Positions 25,401 through 37,800 of a DNA stretch of 64,000 nucleotides are shown one piece after another. This DNA is from Himantopus leucocephalus. Its lineage: Eukaryota > Chordata > Aves > Charadriiformes > Recurvirostridae. The stretch lies in the NCBI GenBank assembly GCA_003993805.1, contig RSEF01000002.1, forward strand, positions 94,997,024-95,061,023, in the 5' to 3' direction. A model generated the notes under the pieces. That model saw only the letters and a list, made by a program, of their open reading frames with translations. It was not told where the DNA came from and searched no databases. A program made the translations under genes and the position numbers. The number at the start of each line of letters is the position of its first letter. Within the stretch, counting starts at the first letter, position 1.

Positions 25401-26400
25401 CCCTGCTGCAATCATCTAATACCTTCACTTCTCCAGAAAGAGCCAAACCCTTCAGGAACTACGTGTTCTGATTTTGGAGAGTGGTTAGGCATGGCCAGAC
25501 CTAAAACACTCAAGAAAGCAAGTCAGGGGTTCCAGAGAGCTGATGATTTATCTCCACTCCCCGCTGCCCCTCTTCCCCCCCGAGAATTGTGTTTCCTTTG
25601 ATTTTTAGGACTAAAATTATGATTGTGTAAATACAGCCCTCAGAAAGTTGCAGTATATAAACTGCAGTATATAAACCTTGTGAGTACCATCAGGGAAACA
25701 TTTTATTCCAGACATGGAATTCCTTTCTCTTCCCCTTTGTTTATAATTGTTACAAAAAATATCCCCCCTTATCTTTTTCCCTGTTGTATGATGACCTCAC
25801 TCCCCCAGGCTCCGGCAGGCAGGATGCGCTGTCACTGTTTCCTTCCCATCCCCTCCCTGTGCCCCCCTTCCATGGGGCTTCCACGTCTTCCACTGAGGAC
25901 TGGCACTTTTGGACAGCTAAATTTGCTTCAACAAATTCTTTCGTTTCTCCGTTCACACACACGTGCATGTGCACACTCCTCTCATTTTGGAGAGTGCTGC
26001 TTACCTGAGGAGTAGTGGAGTAGCATGAGGCTGACTGCAGAGCGGTACGGGTTTGGTGAGGAGAGGAAAGGTGATGTCTTAAGCATACAGTGGCCTCAGC
26101 TTGCTCTTTTTTTTTTTTTTCTTTTTTTCAGAGCATGGACTTTGTGCATTGATACGACTAGTGGCGTCTTAATAGAAAGATTAACTTTAAATGCTTGATA
26201 TTTCAGTGGTTTAAAAATTGCACATCTAGAAAATATTGTCCCTCTGACTTTTCGAAGTACATTTGGAGCCTGAACTCTAACCATGTTTTTCTTTGAGTAT
26301 TTCAAAAATCTGTAGTAAGTTTCTGTACAATAACAATTTTTTATTATAGGAACATATGATTTAGAGAAGTCTTCCATGTTCACTAGACATAAATATTTTT
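22413..26400. other. Unique non-coding sequence with simple repeats
   Basis: Contains a C run near 24,378-24,388, T-rich tracts near 24,410-24,423 and 26,104-26,130, a TG/CA-rich patch near 24,826-24,850, and a short duplication GCAGTATATAAA at about 25,649-25,675. Overlapping frames at 23,490-23,995 and 24,558-24,980 (minus, up to 140 codons) and 25,623-26,015 (plus, 130 codons) have no known domains. On the minus strand 26,005-26,034 has a good acceptor tract and a strong CAG/gtaagc donor but is only 30 nt long. Confidence 0.6.
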
Positions 26401-28194
26401 CTTTATTTATTTATTACAATAACATCTACAAATTTAGATTACCAAAGGGGGGGGGGAAATACCAAAGGAGAAAAGAAATTGCCAAGTCATCATGCTATTG
26501 AAAGCTATAATTTCTATTCATTTTTTAGCCAAAAGGCTTCATTTTTTTAGGTGTTTGCTAATGCAAAATCATCTGTCAAAGTACCAGCATATCAGTAATA
26601 AACTTGTTAAACCTAAATTGCACAGCATGCACTTTCCCTTTCATATTCAGTTAAGTTTGAGGTCCTCAGAAAGTTTTCTAGAAAACCCTCCAGGCAGCTG
26701 ACTAAATTAAAGAGGGGAATTACTCACAGGCTTAGAAGACAAGAAGGGACATCAGCAATGAAGGATAAGTGTTAAGCTGTCTCTCTCTGCATAATAATTT
26801 TATTGCCTGGCTTGATGTATCATAACGTTGGAGATATATTACTCAAAGTAAGTAATACAGTGCGCCATTAAACACATTATGTTGTAAATAATTAAGATGC
26901 GTAACGTTAAAACTTTGGGTAAAATGTAATTACTGTACTCCATGGAAAATCAATGGCTACTCCAGCAATGTAAGTAAACATTAAAAATGGTGTTTCATGT
27001 GCACACACACAGTTGGCAACTGTTTTATCAATGTATTTTATAGGCTGTTTTTGGTTTTGGTCAGATAAGATGGAGCAGCTCACATGCAGAAATTAATTTT
27101 CCGAAATTGTCTGCCTTGAAGATTTGCTCTTTGTTTGAGTAAAGAGGGATACTTCCTGCTCCAGTGAGCAGCAGCAGAATGCCAAGATCCAGGCTAGAGT
27201 CAAATGCACGGTGCTTCACAGGACTGAATGCTTTTGGGTGCTTGACAGGACTGAGCACATTTCACAGCCTGCACCCTACGGCTCTCTCCAGCTAGTTTAA
27301 AGCATAAGGTCAGCTTATTCCTGCAGGTAAAAAATAGACATATCCCACAGGTACACTGGTGGTAAGGTATGAGCACAGGTGGGGAATGAATCTCTTATGA
27401 TTTTTATTCTGCTCTGAAGAACTGGGAGCTCAAGAAATGAAATCTGCAGAAAGCTGTCAAGATCAGTCAGTTGAACCAAACAAGGTGATAGAATTGAAAT
27501 ATGAATTTAACACGTAGTCCTACCCAAATCTTTAGTCAGTGTTATGCTAGGAATTTGTATGAACGCATTACATATAGGCCCTGTCTAGAAATATTTATAA
27601 AAGGCACTTCACATCCATATATCAAACAACAAATTTGTCAAAGACGAAATTCCATCTTTCCAATTACTTTTCATGAGACAAACATTTCACTTGTAGCTTC
27701 TGTAGTGGATCTGTTACATTTAATTTTCAAAGAGTTTAAAAACAAAAAAAAAGGCAAGTAAAGCCAAAATGCTGTCCTGTACTTCAACTTAGTATGTTGC
27801 TTGCAAGTATTTCTTGGGTCCCAGGGAAGTGTTCAGAGGAAGCAAAATATAGTGTAGGTAGCTCATCTGTAAACGCTAGTCCGTGATGTTTCCTATTTGA
27901 AGGGAGTTGTGCAAGCTTGTGGCTGAGGCTGAAGAATTCCTTTAGAGTACCATAAAAACTTGAACATTGGAAAAATGAAGAATTTCATATGCAATGCTTC
28001 ATGGTGTTCAGGAGAGTCACTCTAGATCCTAGGCTAATGTGAGATCAGAATCAGTCCCCTTGCAGCAGAATGTCCTCTTTTCAAACTGTGGGGGGATTTC
28101 ATTAACTAGGCAGCCCCTCAGTGCTTGGGCAACAGAGATTTTCAGGACACACTGGAAGGCTGTCCTCATCTGCTTGCCTTTTGATTCACTTGTT
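26401..28194. other. AT-rich unique sequence
   Basis: No mobile element recognised. A G run lies near 26,449-26,457. The stretch 26,790-27,000 is AT-rich with several TAAT and AATTA cores and little simple repeat. That is the texture of vertebrate conserved non-coding DNA, but without an alignment this is only a hint. Confidence 0.5.
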
Positions 28195-28420
28195 TTGCTT
28201 TGTTTTTAATTATGTTTTTTTCCAGCATTGTTGTTTGCAGATTTACATTACTCTACCTAATAAAGAGCCATGGCAACAAGTGTTGTAGACATTAATCAGA
28301 TAAATAAATGATATGTTTAGTGTTCATTTTTATGCACAATTCCATTAAAACGAATAACTCTAATAAGCACCTGGCAGGCATGTTTCAGTGTTTGGGTAAT
28401 ATGCCAGAAGTACAATGTTC
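28195..28420. promoter_or_regulatory. Possible conserved enhancer-like element with RFX-like half-site
   Basis: AT-rich, non-repetitive sequence with homeodomain-type cores (ATTAATCAGATAAATAAATG, CATTAAAACG, CTAATAAG) and, at about 28,264-28,275, AGAGCCATGGCAAC. The right half of that motif matches the RFX X-box (GTTGCCATGGCAAC); the left half is imperfect. Such clustered sites are typical of developmental enhancers in large avian introns and gene deserts. The call rests on sequence texture only. Confidence 0.18.
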
Positions 28421-29589
28421 TGGTAGAAGATAGTATATTTCAAGTTCAGGTGATTACTTCTTGTTTTTTCGCTCTTTGAAAGCATTAACTGTTTCCCTGC
28501 CATTTGTCATTTAAAAGCCTCTGGAAAACAGACTTTAAATGTGGTTTTGCGTAAGTTCTTCTGCAGCCTTTCCCACAATAATTTCAGTACCTTGTGGTTG
28601 TCTGTTAAAAGGATGCGACTCAGAGCTGTCATGGAAGATTCAACCTCTCTTTCATCCAGTTTGCTTTGGGATAAGGAAGTGCACAGTGTGGGGTTTGCCT
28701 GGATTTAGATAAATAATTGGAGTTTTTAATGGAAGATGTTTTCACAAGAGTGTCCATCTGTGTTGCTATGGTACAGTGGAAGTAGTACTTTTTCCTCCAG
28801 TTGTTAGGGGTTGAGTTTATGGTCTGATGATTGCATCAGCTGGCGTCTTCGAATGGTCTTATTGAATGGTGAGCTGCAGACAGTCCTGATTTGCATATAC
28901 AGCTGAGAACTTTTACTTTTTGAGGCTTCAGTATTAAGTCCTCTATTTTTTCTTCTGTCTGCAAATAGCTGATTAATAGGGCTCTGTTTTGATTAATAAA
29001 TATTTTATTAAAGAAAGGACACCTGTTGCCAACATCACCATAATATAAAATAATTTTGTAGCCTCTCTTCTCTGTTTTATGCCTGTACTACCATGAGCGG
29101 TTTCCCCCTTCTCCCGTTGATACTCATTTTAATTCCCATGGCTAAAGAAATGAGGATTGACATTGATGGTTCTTCGTACAATTATTCTGTGATTACTGAA
29201 ACTCTGTAGGCAGGATGGCAGTTCATGTCAATGTACTTTATAGCTTTATTTCATAGCATATAATACCGTATCCTTGATGTTAATATTCAACTAGTCCTTT
29301 GTAGCACCCAACCTTTCAAGTGGCTCACGACAGAATTACTTTGATTTCGTTTAACAAAGACAAACATATCTTTCATTAGCCCTTGAGGTACATGGGTTTG
29401 TGCAATATTTTTCTTAAATCATTGAATTTTGTGACTTTCTTGTCCTTTGAGCTTTCATTTTTTGTTATTGACATAAAGACTGAGTCTATTAAGAAAAGTT
29501 TCTTCTTGTGAGCCCTATGCTTACTCTAGAGCAAGAAAGAAACAGTTCTAACGTTTGACGTTTTGAGGTAATTTGGGAGATATTTGATT
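28421..29589. other. AT-rich unique sequence, possibly conserved in part
   Basis: No repeat or gene seen. 28,960-29,480 contains GCTGATTAATAGG, TTGATTAATAAATATTTTAT and related TAAT-core sites and lacks low-complexity sequence, so it might be conserved non-coding DNA. I cannot test that here. Confidence 0.4.
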
Positions 29590-29631
29590 CTGAGTGTGTG
29601 TGTGTGCGTGCGTGCATGCATGCACACTCAG
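29590..29631. repeat. TG/CG/CA tract bounded by 9-bp inverted repeat
   Basis: A TG microsatellite grades into CGTG and then CATG repeats, all strictly alternating purine-pyrimidine. It is bounded by CTGAGTGTG at 29,590-29,598 and its exact reverse complement CACACTCAG at 29,623-29,631. The tract can form Z-DNA or an imperfect hairpin with G-T wobble pairs. Likely a compound microsatellite. Confidence 0.85.
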
Positions 29632-31319
29632 TTTTAACTGACTTATTAACTGAAATCATCAATTTATCCTGAACTTAGAGGTAAGCTTTTTAGAACATAC
29701 ATACCTTGCTCAAGTACAGCGTTGTATTTGGGCACAGAAAAGTACTTCTTATATGCTAGGTTCCTGGTATTGATCTGATGGTCTGAACCTAAGATTCTGA
29801 AGGAGGAAAGAGGAGAATATGACCAGGTTTTCTCTTTTGTTTTTGTTTGGTTCCTTTTTTTTCTTTAAAAAAAAAAAAGGGAAGTAAAAGCCTCTGTTAT
29901 ATTTGTCAGGGATGTGAATCTCTTCATGACAATTTTCTTTTGGTACAGTTAATGTTAATTAGATGTTTCATATAAGTACTTTTGGTAATGTTATGCATTT
30001 TCCAGAAGTTAACTAGAGTCCTGCTTTCACCCTGAGCCCTGAAGCGTGGCAGACAGTGTGAGGGTCTCCTCCTTTGTTCCGCTCCAAAGGGGTAATAGAC
30101 AGTATGGTCACTGGAGAGAGAAAGGCAACAATACGTTTATCTGTGGGAAGGAACTACTCTTAAACTGATATCTTCATGTCTCTTCCCTCCTCTTGCCTGC
30201 CCTTCCCTGTTACAATGGGGACTCTTTGAGGAAGAGGCTGCTGCCTGTCATGTGTGTGGGTGTCACCTTGCGCGGCCAGAGGCTCATTCCTCATAGCTCC
30301 CAGGCACAGATGGGATCTTAATACAGCAAAACTTCATTGCTATTTTTAAAGTGTTTGATGAAAATGGCAAGTCATCAAAAGAGACTGTTCAATTCAGTGT
30401 TCACATCAGACCTGCTGGCTGAAACCATTAAAAAAAAAAAAACCAAAAAGGAAAAAATAGAGATTCTGTTTCAGATGCTCAAGTTGTTCTATGATGAAGT
30501 TAAAGAATTAGTTTTTTGACAGGGAGGGTAACCAAGCATTGGAACAAATTGTCATGGGAAATAGTCTTTTACTCAGATACCGAGTCTTGACTTAAAGATA
30601 CATTCATTTTCAGACATCGGCTGTGATGCTGCTTCGGAAATGTGAGAAGAATATATTGTGGACTGAAGAAGTGGCAAGCCAGACATGGGCACTCATAGTG
30701 CCACTATCAGTACGCAGGGGTAAAGCTGGTGGCTGGTTGTAGAAGAGGCTTATCTGTGACTTCCACAGCTTGCACTTCCCACCACACTTTGTCCATAAAT
30801 CCAAAACTGGCCAATGAAACTCAGAGGTCCCAGGAGATTTGTGACAGCTGTTTAATAAAAAAATACTTTCTTTAGTTCCTTTTGTGCAGATGCAGCCTGT
30901 AGGGCAGTACTTTTTTACAAATAGATCCCAGTGAAGTGCTCCTTTCTGCAACACTGAGTTTGGGATGAGTTTGGGGCTGGTTTTGTTTCATTTAGTTATT
31001 ACAGCTGTCAGGGGAGAAGGTTATTCCTACATGTCTCTGTAGCCAAGAATGTTATGTAAAATACATCCAGTTGATAATATTAATGTTTGGAGACTCTAGC
31101 CGTAGGAGGTCACTGAATATATGAAACTTTGGTTCTCAGCCCAATTTGGTAAGCTAACCTTTAACACACAGAGCCAAAGACATACGGATCAGCCTAACTG
31201 CGAGAGGAGTCACATGTTTCTGTCAGTTGAGGTGCTTTTATTCATGCAAGCTGGGGTGGCTTTCAGTATGTTTCAATTGCTTAACTGGACATGTTTGCAA
31301 ATAGGCATGCTGTCGGAAT
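29632..31319. other. Unique non-coding sequence
   Basis: No transposon or gene recognised. A-rich runs lie near 29,866-29,877 and 30,430-30,441. A 114-codon minus frame (30,610-30,954) has no known motif. Confidence 0.6.
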
Positions 31320-32010
31320 GACCGGCTAATGAGGCAAAAATAAATTCTCACCAAATTTTCATGTATTAATTTATTTTCTGCTTGCAGCTAAATGCTCTAC
31401 ATCTATTCCTTATTATGTATAAAACCTACCCATGTCTTAAGCAGCTCAATGAAGAGTAAAGTGCTGTAGAGGCACGGGCTATCAAACTGATAATATAAAT
31501 TGGCAGAGGATGGATATATCATATGATGACATGGTCGTTATGAGATATGGAGCTTGACTTAATTCACATAAAAGTCATGAATATCCATGGATTTTCTGAA
31601 GGCTAGGATTAGGGGCTGCAATGTGACTTAGACCTGTGGGGATTTGAGAGCTTTTTGGGTAGTGTTAATAAACTGCATCTCTTGGGGGAGAGTGTTTGAA
31701 TGCAGCGGAACACTTTCCTTAATGGTGGCAATTTTGAGCATTACAAGATGTGAAAAGCCTCACATCTCTAAATAAACTGCAAAAGTCATTCTGTTAAAAG
31801 CATGTCTTATTGCTAAGCGTAATATATTGTGTAAATGGAAATCTGTGTGTGGATTAGACAGCTGATTGGTACAATGCAATGAATCCATTGCAGAATTTAG
31901 AGAGGATTTCATGCTGTTTGCAGAACATGAAGGGTATTTGATGGAATTTGGCTCTCATTTCTAAATTTTGTACAATTATTGGTATGTTAAGCACAGTGCT
32001 CTTTCTTTAG
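31320..32010. promoter_or_regulatory. Candidate conserved non-coding block (AT-rich, repeat-free)
   Basis: About 700 bases of AT-rich sequence free of homopolymers and transposons, with TAAT-type cores (GTATTAATTTATTTTC, GGCTAATGAGG) and ATTTGCAT-like or TGCAAAT-like fragments nearby. It ends just before an endogenous LTR. Texture resembles ultraconserved-type enhancers, but conservation cannot be shown from one sequence. Confidence 0.18.
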
Positions 32011-32151
32011 TGCAATATAATCCATTTTTTAAATGTTTAGTTGCATATACCTGTATCTCTTACATATCATTTCCTCTCCTTTCTTGCCTAGCAAAGTTAA
32101 TTTATTTGAACTAGAGTGAATACACTGCAGATTATTCTTCTAGTACATGAT

Positions 32152-32765
32152 TGTTGTGGTTTGGGCTGGACTGGCCACTGAGATGAATGACAGATGCTCT
32201 CCCCCACCTTTCTTTCCAAGGAGAGGGGCGGAGAGAAGAGAAAGAGACTTATGAGTTTAGAAGAAAACTAAACTACTTTAATGAATATTAATAATAAAAT
32301 AAAAAGGAAATAATGAAATATAGGCAAGATATACAAAACCGTATCAAGGTCCTGGGATGACAATCACATCACTGACAAGCACTAGGAAAGTCCCAGACTG
32401 GACTCAGTGACAGATGGGAACTGGATTCCAGATCTGGATTCAGGAACTCACGATTCGGGATCAAAGGCAGATGAACAGACAGAGTCGTCCTCGGACACCG
32501 GCCATTGAANCTTCCGACCCTCCAACGGGGCAAATAACAAAGTTAGCTGCCCTTGGGTGTTATAGCAATAAGTGTAAGCAAGACCCTCTCTGCCCACCAT
32601 TCCTTGGCATATATTACAGCTAATCAGGTCTTATCATTCTGAGAACGAACAATGTCTCCACAATATGTTATTAATTTCAGAGAGTTCAGTTAGTTAGAAG
32701 AGGCTTAGCTGCAAAGCAAAATTACTGAATGGGAAATTGGTTCTGTTTTACCTCAAACCAGGACA
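32152..32765 (-). mobile_element. Solo LTR of an avian ERVL-like endogenous retrovirus
   Basis: About 614 bp, oriented on the minus strand. Its ends form the usual TG...CA: read on the minus strand it starts TGTCCTGGTTTGAGGT and ends CCACAACA, matching the termini of a widespread class of avian ERVL-type LTRs that start TGTGCTGGTTT. A TATA-like site lies at 32,606-32,616 and an ATTAAA polyadenylation-type signal at 32,277-32,282, both in minus orientation and in the right order. No internal retroviral genes flank it, so it is a recombined solo LTR. The five-base flanks (ATGAT / ATTTT) are not a clean target duplication. A single N at 32,510 marks an unresolved base or small gap inside it. Confidence 0.8.
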
Positions 32766-34419
32766 ATTTTTCATGATGTTTTAGAGGTAAACACAAATTT
32801 CCTCACACCCTTACAATAATACTTCAAAATAAAATAAAGTAAAAAGATAGAAATCACCTCCCAGCCAAGCAGTGACAAGCATTGATTCATTTAGCTGCAG
32901 CCAGCCTCTGTAAGTTACATGGGTACTATTAATGCCGCTTCCAAACTGTACCAGAGGTGAGCTTGGCAACCCATCTTCCTACAATATGTTTTAATTACAA
33001 AACACTTCTCCCTACCAGGTATTGTTCACGCTAAACCTAAGACAACTAAACATCTTGTCATCTTTGGATATACCAGGCTTTCAACCAGGATGTGGCCCCA
33101 TCCTGTATTGGCCGTGTGTTAGTGTCATACCCTTTATAATAGATGTTTACCAACATTGAAGGAGTTAGTAGGTTGCAGAGCCCTTGTTTGAGGTAGTGAC
33201 TAGCCTCTGAGAAACCAGTTTTCATTGAAACTGGAGAATGCAGAACAAGTGTATTTCAGGAAGGAGAGAGAGTTAGTTTTTGGTCTATACTTGCAGACAG
33301 AAATATGCATTATAGGGAAGCTGTGGTCAGAGGCAGATTGCTGGCTCAAGTGAGTGTTAAGGTCTAAAAATATGCACATTTTCAAATGACAGTGCTCTTC
33401 CCCCACAAATTTTAGGAGTCTGGGAGGTAAGGAGATTAAAAAAGCTGATTTGCATTTATTTTTCTGTCAAATAATTGCTAGAAGTCTTCCCTCTATTCTT
33501 ACAGATCAGGAAAGATTTAGGAGCAGAATTGATATAAAAATTGTGTGTGTTACCTCCCAAACCCCCAGCAATTCTCTATATCTTCATTAAGTTATTTGAT
33601 TTTAAATTTTTTTGTTGTTTCTATAATGCTCCAGTCACTCAATCTTAGATGCAGTAACTATTTAAAAGCCTGAACCGTGAATTCACGAGCCAGAGATTTC
33701 CAGGGAGTTTACAGTGAAACAACCTCGTTGTAGTTACAGCTAAATTGATTAGATCAGAATGGGCTTACGGGCAATAGGGTTGCAGCAAACTGCTCGCTGA
33801 CTCACCCTGTGGTGTCCTTACAAAGAAGACATGGAAAGCATGTTCTAAAGGCTAATAAAAATTGCAACAAGAACATTGCAAGCACAGAACGAGTTACTTC
33901 ATAAACAAGTTTATAGCATAACTGGACTTTCCAGGCCATATATTCAACGCTTAGTAAAACTTTTTTGAACTTGTAGGGATGTTTCAGTGTGCAAACACCC
34001 TGGGTAGGGTACCACGGCATAAAATCATATTTTCTGCTGAAGCCACTCATCCTACAAACCATTTTAGTGCCAAAATGATCAGTCTCCATCAATCTTGCTA
34101 TCCTTTTTCAGAGCATAATTTACTTCCACTATTCACTTTTCGTTTACAAGTCCCCAGAGTTGCTCAGTTCCTCTGGCTTGGCTGGTGCTAATGAGGTGTC
34201 CCACAAGGGAAAGGTAGAAATAAGTTTGTGAAAACTGGATTTAAGGAAATTGTACTGTGCAGTGTGGGAAAACACAGATGATTTGGCAGTATGATTACCC
34301 TGTTTGTGTCTTATAAGAGCATCTCGCATGCCATCAGTCAGTGGTGTAACTTGTTGAATCGTCTCAGCAACAATGATGTCAGTAGTAGAACACAAGGGGA
34401 AGTTTAAATCTTTCTGCAG
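32766..34419. other. Unique non-coding sequence
   Basis: No mobile element recognised. A 96-codon minus frame (33,802-34,092) runs open into a strong minus-strand donor (CACAGG followed by gtgagt, at 33,801-33,805), but no convincing acceptor bounds it upstream except a weak TTTTATTAG. The peptide is unfamiliar. The remainder is featureless. Confidence 0.55.
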
Positions 34420-34826
34420 AGAATCATAGAATCGCTTAGGTTGGAAAAGACCTTTAAGATCATCAAGTGCAACTGTTAACCTAACACTGCCAAGTCCACC
34501 ACTAAACCGTGTCACTAGGTGTCATCTATATGTCTCTTAAATACCTCCAGGGATGGGGACTCAACCACTTCCCTGGGCAGCCTGTTCCAGTGCTTGAAAA
34601 CCCTTTCAGTGAAGAAATGTTTCCTAGTATCTGATTTAAACCTTCCCTGGCGCAACTTGAGACTGTTTACTCTTGTCCTATCACTTGTTACTTGGGAAAA
34701 GAGACCGACCCCCACTTTGCTACCACCACCTTTCAAGTAGTTGTAGACAGTGATAAGGTCTCCCCTGACCCTCCTTTTCTCCAGGCTAAATAACCCCAGT
34801 TCCCTCAGCTGCTCCTCATAAGACTA
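34420..34826 (-). mobile_element. CR1 LINE 3' end
   Basis: The left edge AGAATCATAGAATCG is the inverted CR1 tail, and the element reads on the minus strand. The C-terminal end of ORF2 is legible: [20 protein letters not shown], then [20 protein letters not shown] and [12 protein letters not shown], a characteristic CR1 ending. The right edge, where the minus-strand 5' truncation lies, is the segment TCAGCTGCTCCTCATAAGAC. This copy keeps about 73 open codons. It belongs to the same subfamily as the copy at 52.7 kb. Confidence 0.95.
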
Positions 34827-37800
34827 TTGCTCTTGACAGAGCTTGAGTCCTGTCTCCCTTTTTGGTGGAATTAACTAGAGACAAGGAAAAAATGTTTGAT
34901 TTGTAATTCTGTGATTTTAAGCAGTTTATAATTGGTAAGTCAGTGAAGGTATTTAGAGTGGAGCAGAGAATGTGAAGATGTAAGAATATAATTAGCAGTA
35001 TTTGGATAACTAGCACTATTAGAGATGTGGCAAGACATTGATGGGTATTGCAGTGCTTAGCTGCAGAAGTCAAAGAATAGGATTTATAAACATCATAGAG
35101 TGAGAAAGAGTGAGAGCTGCAGCATGGGGTGTACAAGAGAGGAACCTGCGGAAGGAGAGCCACGGATTAGGCAACACAGAAGGACGGCTTGTTGGCATGA
35201 GGGGGAAATGGAAATGCTGAGAAGCTGTTCTTCAAGCCTGAGCTGGTCTGAGGGCTTGAGGGGGGGTGGTGTGTACATAGGAAGAGGAAGATGGAATGTG
35301 AGGCTGTGGGCTGGAAGTTTAGAGGCAGGTTTAGCTCTAAGGGAGGTGCAGAAATCTTGAGTAGTGCAAGAAAGAGAAAACAGATGGTTTGGGAGAAAGA
35401 TGATGATGACTGGAAAAGGGCACGGAAGAGTAGCTGCTGAAGGAAATTATGTACTGGTGTTTTTCCTGGCTTTGAGTGAATTTGGCTTGGAAATAGTAGA
35501 ACTGCTGCCAAACACACTTCAGATCTTCCTCTCTGTAGGAGGCACAATGCAAAAATTTGTGACAGACCTGTACCTTTTGTATCATTACTTGAAATTCAGT
35601 GACTTTAAAAAACAAACAAACAAAAACCCTCAAAAAAACCCAACAAACCCAAACCAAAGCTTTTGGGTAAAAATCAGTGGCTGTCCTTTTAAGGCAAAGA
35701 AATAAAACCCAGTAGTGGCCTCTCGGGGAAAAAACACCTCTTGCAAATGCAGAGAAGAGACTTGGCTTGTCATGAAAAAGGCTGGGTGATTGTGGGTTTT
35801 TGTTTTGTTTAGATACTTGCTGACCCATAAACAGTCAAGTCCAACCATCTAGCTCAACAGAATCATGAGAACTAAATTTCACTCAGTGGGTGCCCTGTTA
35901 CAAACACATCCAGCACTTTTAATCTCCTTTCTCTAACAGAATGTCATAGTTTCTTGCTTTCCCCAAATAAGAGTAGGATCATTCAGGGAAGAAATATCTA
36001 GTGTCTACTGAACGAAGGAAACTTTATTCATATTGTTAAATCTCTGGGACAGTTGAAATACTTTGATTTGGCAAAGCAACTGTCACAGAATTTTCTCTGA
36101 TTCATTTGTCTTATATGGTCTTCCAAATTACTGATAATTATCTAAATATCTTCACTTGTTTCTAATGCAGTTACACCACCTCTCTGATGGAGAGATGTAC
36201 TACTTTGTGCAAAAAGTTTAATTTGCTTCTCGTTCTTTTATTGTTACAGTGCATGTAGATAAGATGCTGTTTTCATAGCTTTCAGATGAATTTGCTCTCA
36301 AATTCCTGGTGTCATCAGTATAAAGCTGCTTGTAAGAAATAAGGAATCATTAGATTTGGCTAGCCATGTTATCTCTTCGAGTGGATCATGGTGACATTGT
36401 TACATGTTGAGTCTATCACATAATTGCTTCAGTAATTCTTTGTCGCAGGATCAGATGCATTAGCTATCAACAGCAGTGTTAAATCTGTTATTTGACTTCA
36501 GTTAAGAGAGATGAGTGAACTCTAGACCTTAGTGATTTGCAAAAGGCTTGATTGCTAGACTGAAGCTTTGGTTACTATTGAAGCTCTTTTATTCATCTGC
36601 ATAATCTCTTTCCAAACCTCAATTTACGACATATATAAAAAACAAAAGTCCTAGTGAGCACTTCTCAATGATGATTAGACATCTGATCATTTTAAAATTA
36701 AAATGTTTTCAGTAAAGTATATTTGACAAATAAGGGTTGTCTAATTATTGTTTTGACTATCTTATTTCTAAATCCCCAATTTTGACAGGAATACGATTAG
36801 GTAAAGCAAATTCAAACTTCACTGCCAATGTTTTTGTTAGTATTTTGTGCATAGTATGAATCAGTGAAATAAGCTCATAAGTGTTGCTGTTTCCTGTATC
36901 TGTTCCTGGCTTCCAAATAGAGAGATATAATATCATTCCTAAGAGGTCCCGGCAAATTATCATTCACAGAGACAGTACTGTGTAGTGCATAGAAGATTTA
37001 AACCAAATTATTTTTACTTTAACCTGAGTTAATGTTGGTCACTGTATTATAAGTTAATACAATAACATTGTAACAGGCTGATTAATAAATGCCGGTGTTT
37101 CACCAATCTAAGCATAAGTTACTGCTAGGGCTTCCATTATATCAACTGACCTTTCAAAAATTCCCTTTATGTAGTGTTTGGGAAAGCCTTCTAGTAGAAA
37201 TACTGTCCATCTGGATACTGCTAGGAAGATTAATTACTGCATAGCGCAGCTATGTTAACTGTAGACATTAATTATTAATGGACAAAATATTAACTATTTT
37301 GCTGTTTAAAATGTAATTAAAATAGTCACCTCAACTTCCTGTATTTTTGAGGTTTTTTTAAGATGAAGATGAATTCCACCATCACCATGTGATGAATAAG
37401 CACAAGCTGAATACTCTCAGTTTCTGCTTTTAGAGTAATACGAGTTTGAAGCAGATGTATCCCTTCTTGACATCATCAGAGAAGGCCAATTAACAGTAAC
37501 AAAACCACTTCTGTGAAGACTTGCAACAAGAAATCCTTGAGAGGTAAAGGTGCACTAACACAGGTCACAATAAAACTCATCATAAGCGTGTATCTACACA
37601 TCAGTTGCCCGATGTAATGCCACTCTCCATTTGGCTTCAATACTCAGCCAGTACCTGGGACTTCTGAAGATTGTTTCCCTCAGAGAAAAAGTCATGAGTG
37701 CAAGTTAGTTGTCAACTTAATAGGCATTTTTTTATATCTTCTTAGTAAGTACTTATTTTTCTACATCAAGACACAGAAAGGAACAATACAGGCAGTCTGC

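Noticed and set aside
35337..35828. 163-codon minus-strand frame beginning MGQQVSKQ, superficially like a myristoylated Gag start
   Set aside because: The start lies beside an AAAC-type simple repeat, the rest has no Gag-like motif or zinc knuckle, and no retroviral sequence surrounds it.
35820..35870. CAGTCAAGTCCAACCATCTA resembles a CR1 tail segment
   Set aside because: Similarity covers only about a dozen bases with no flanking CR1 sequence.
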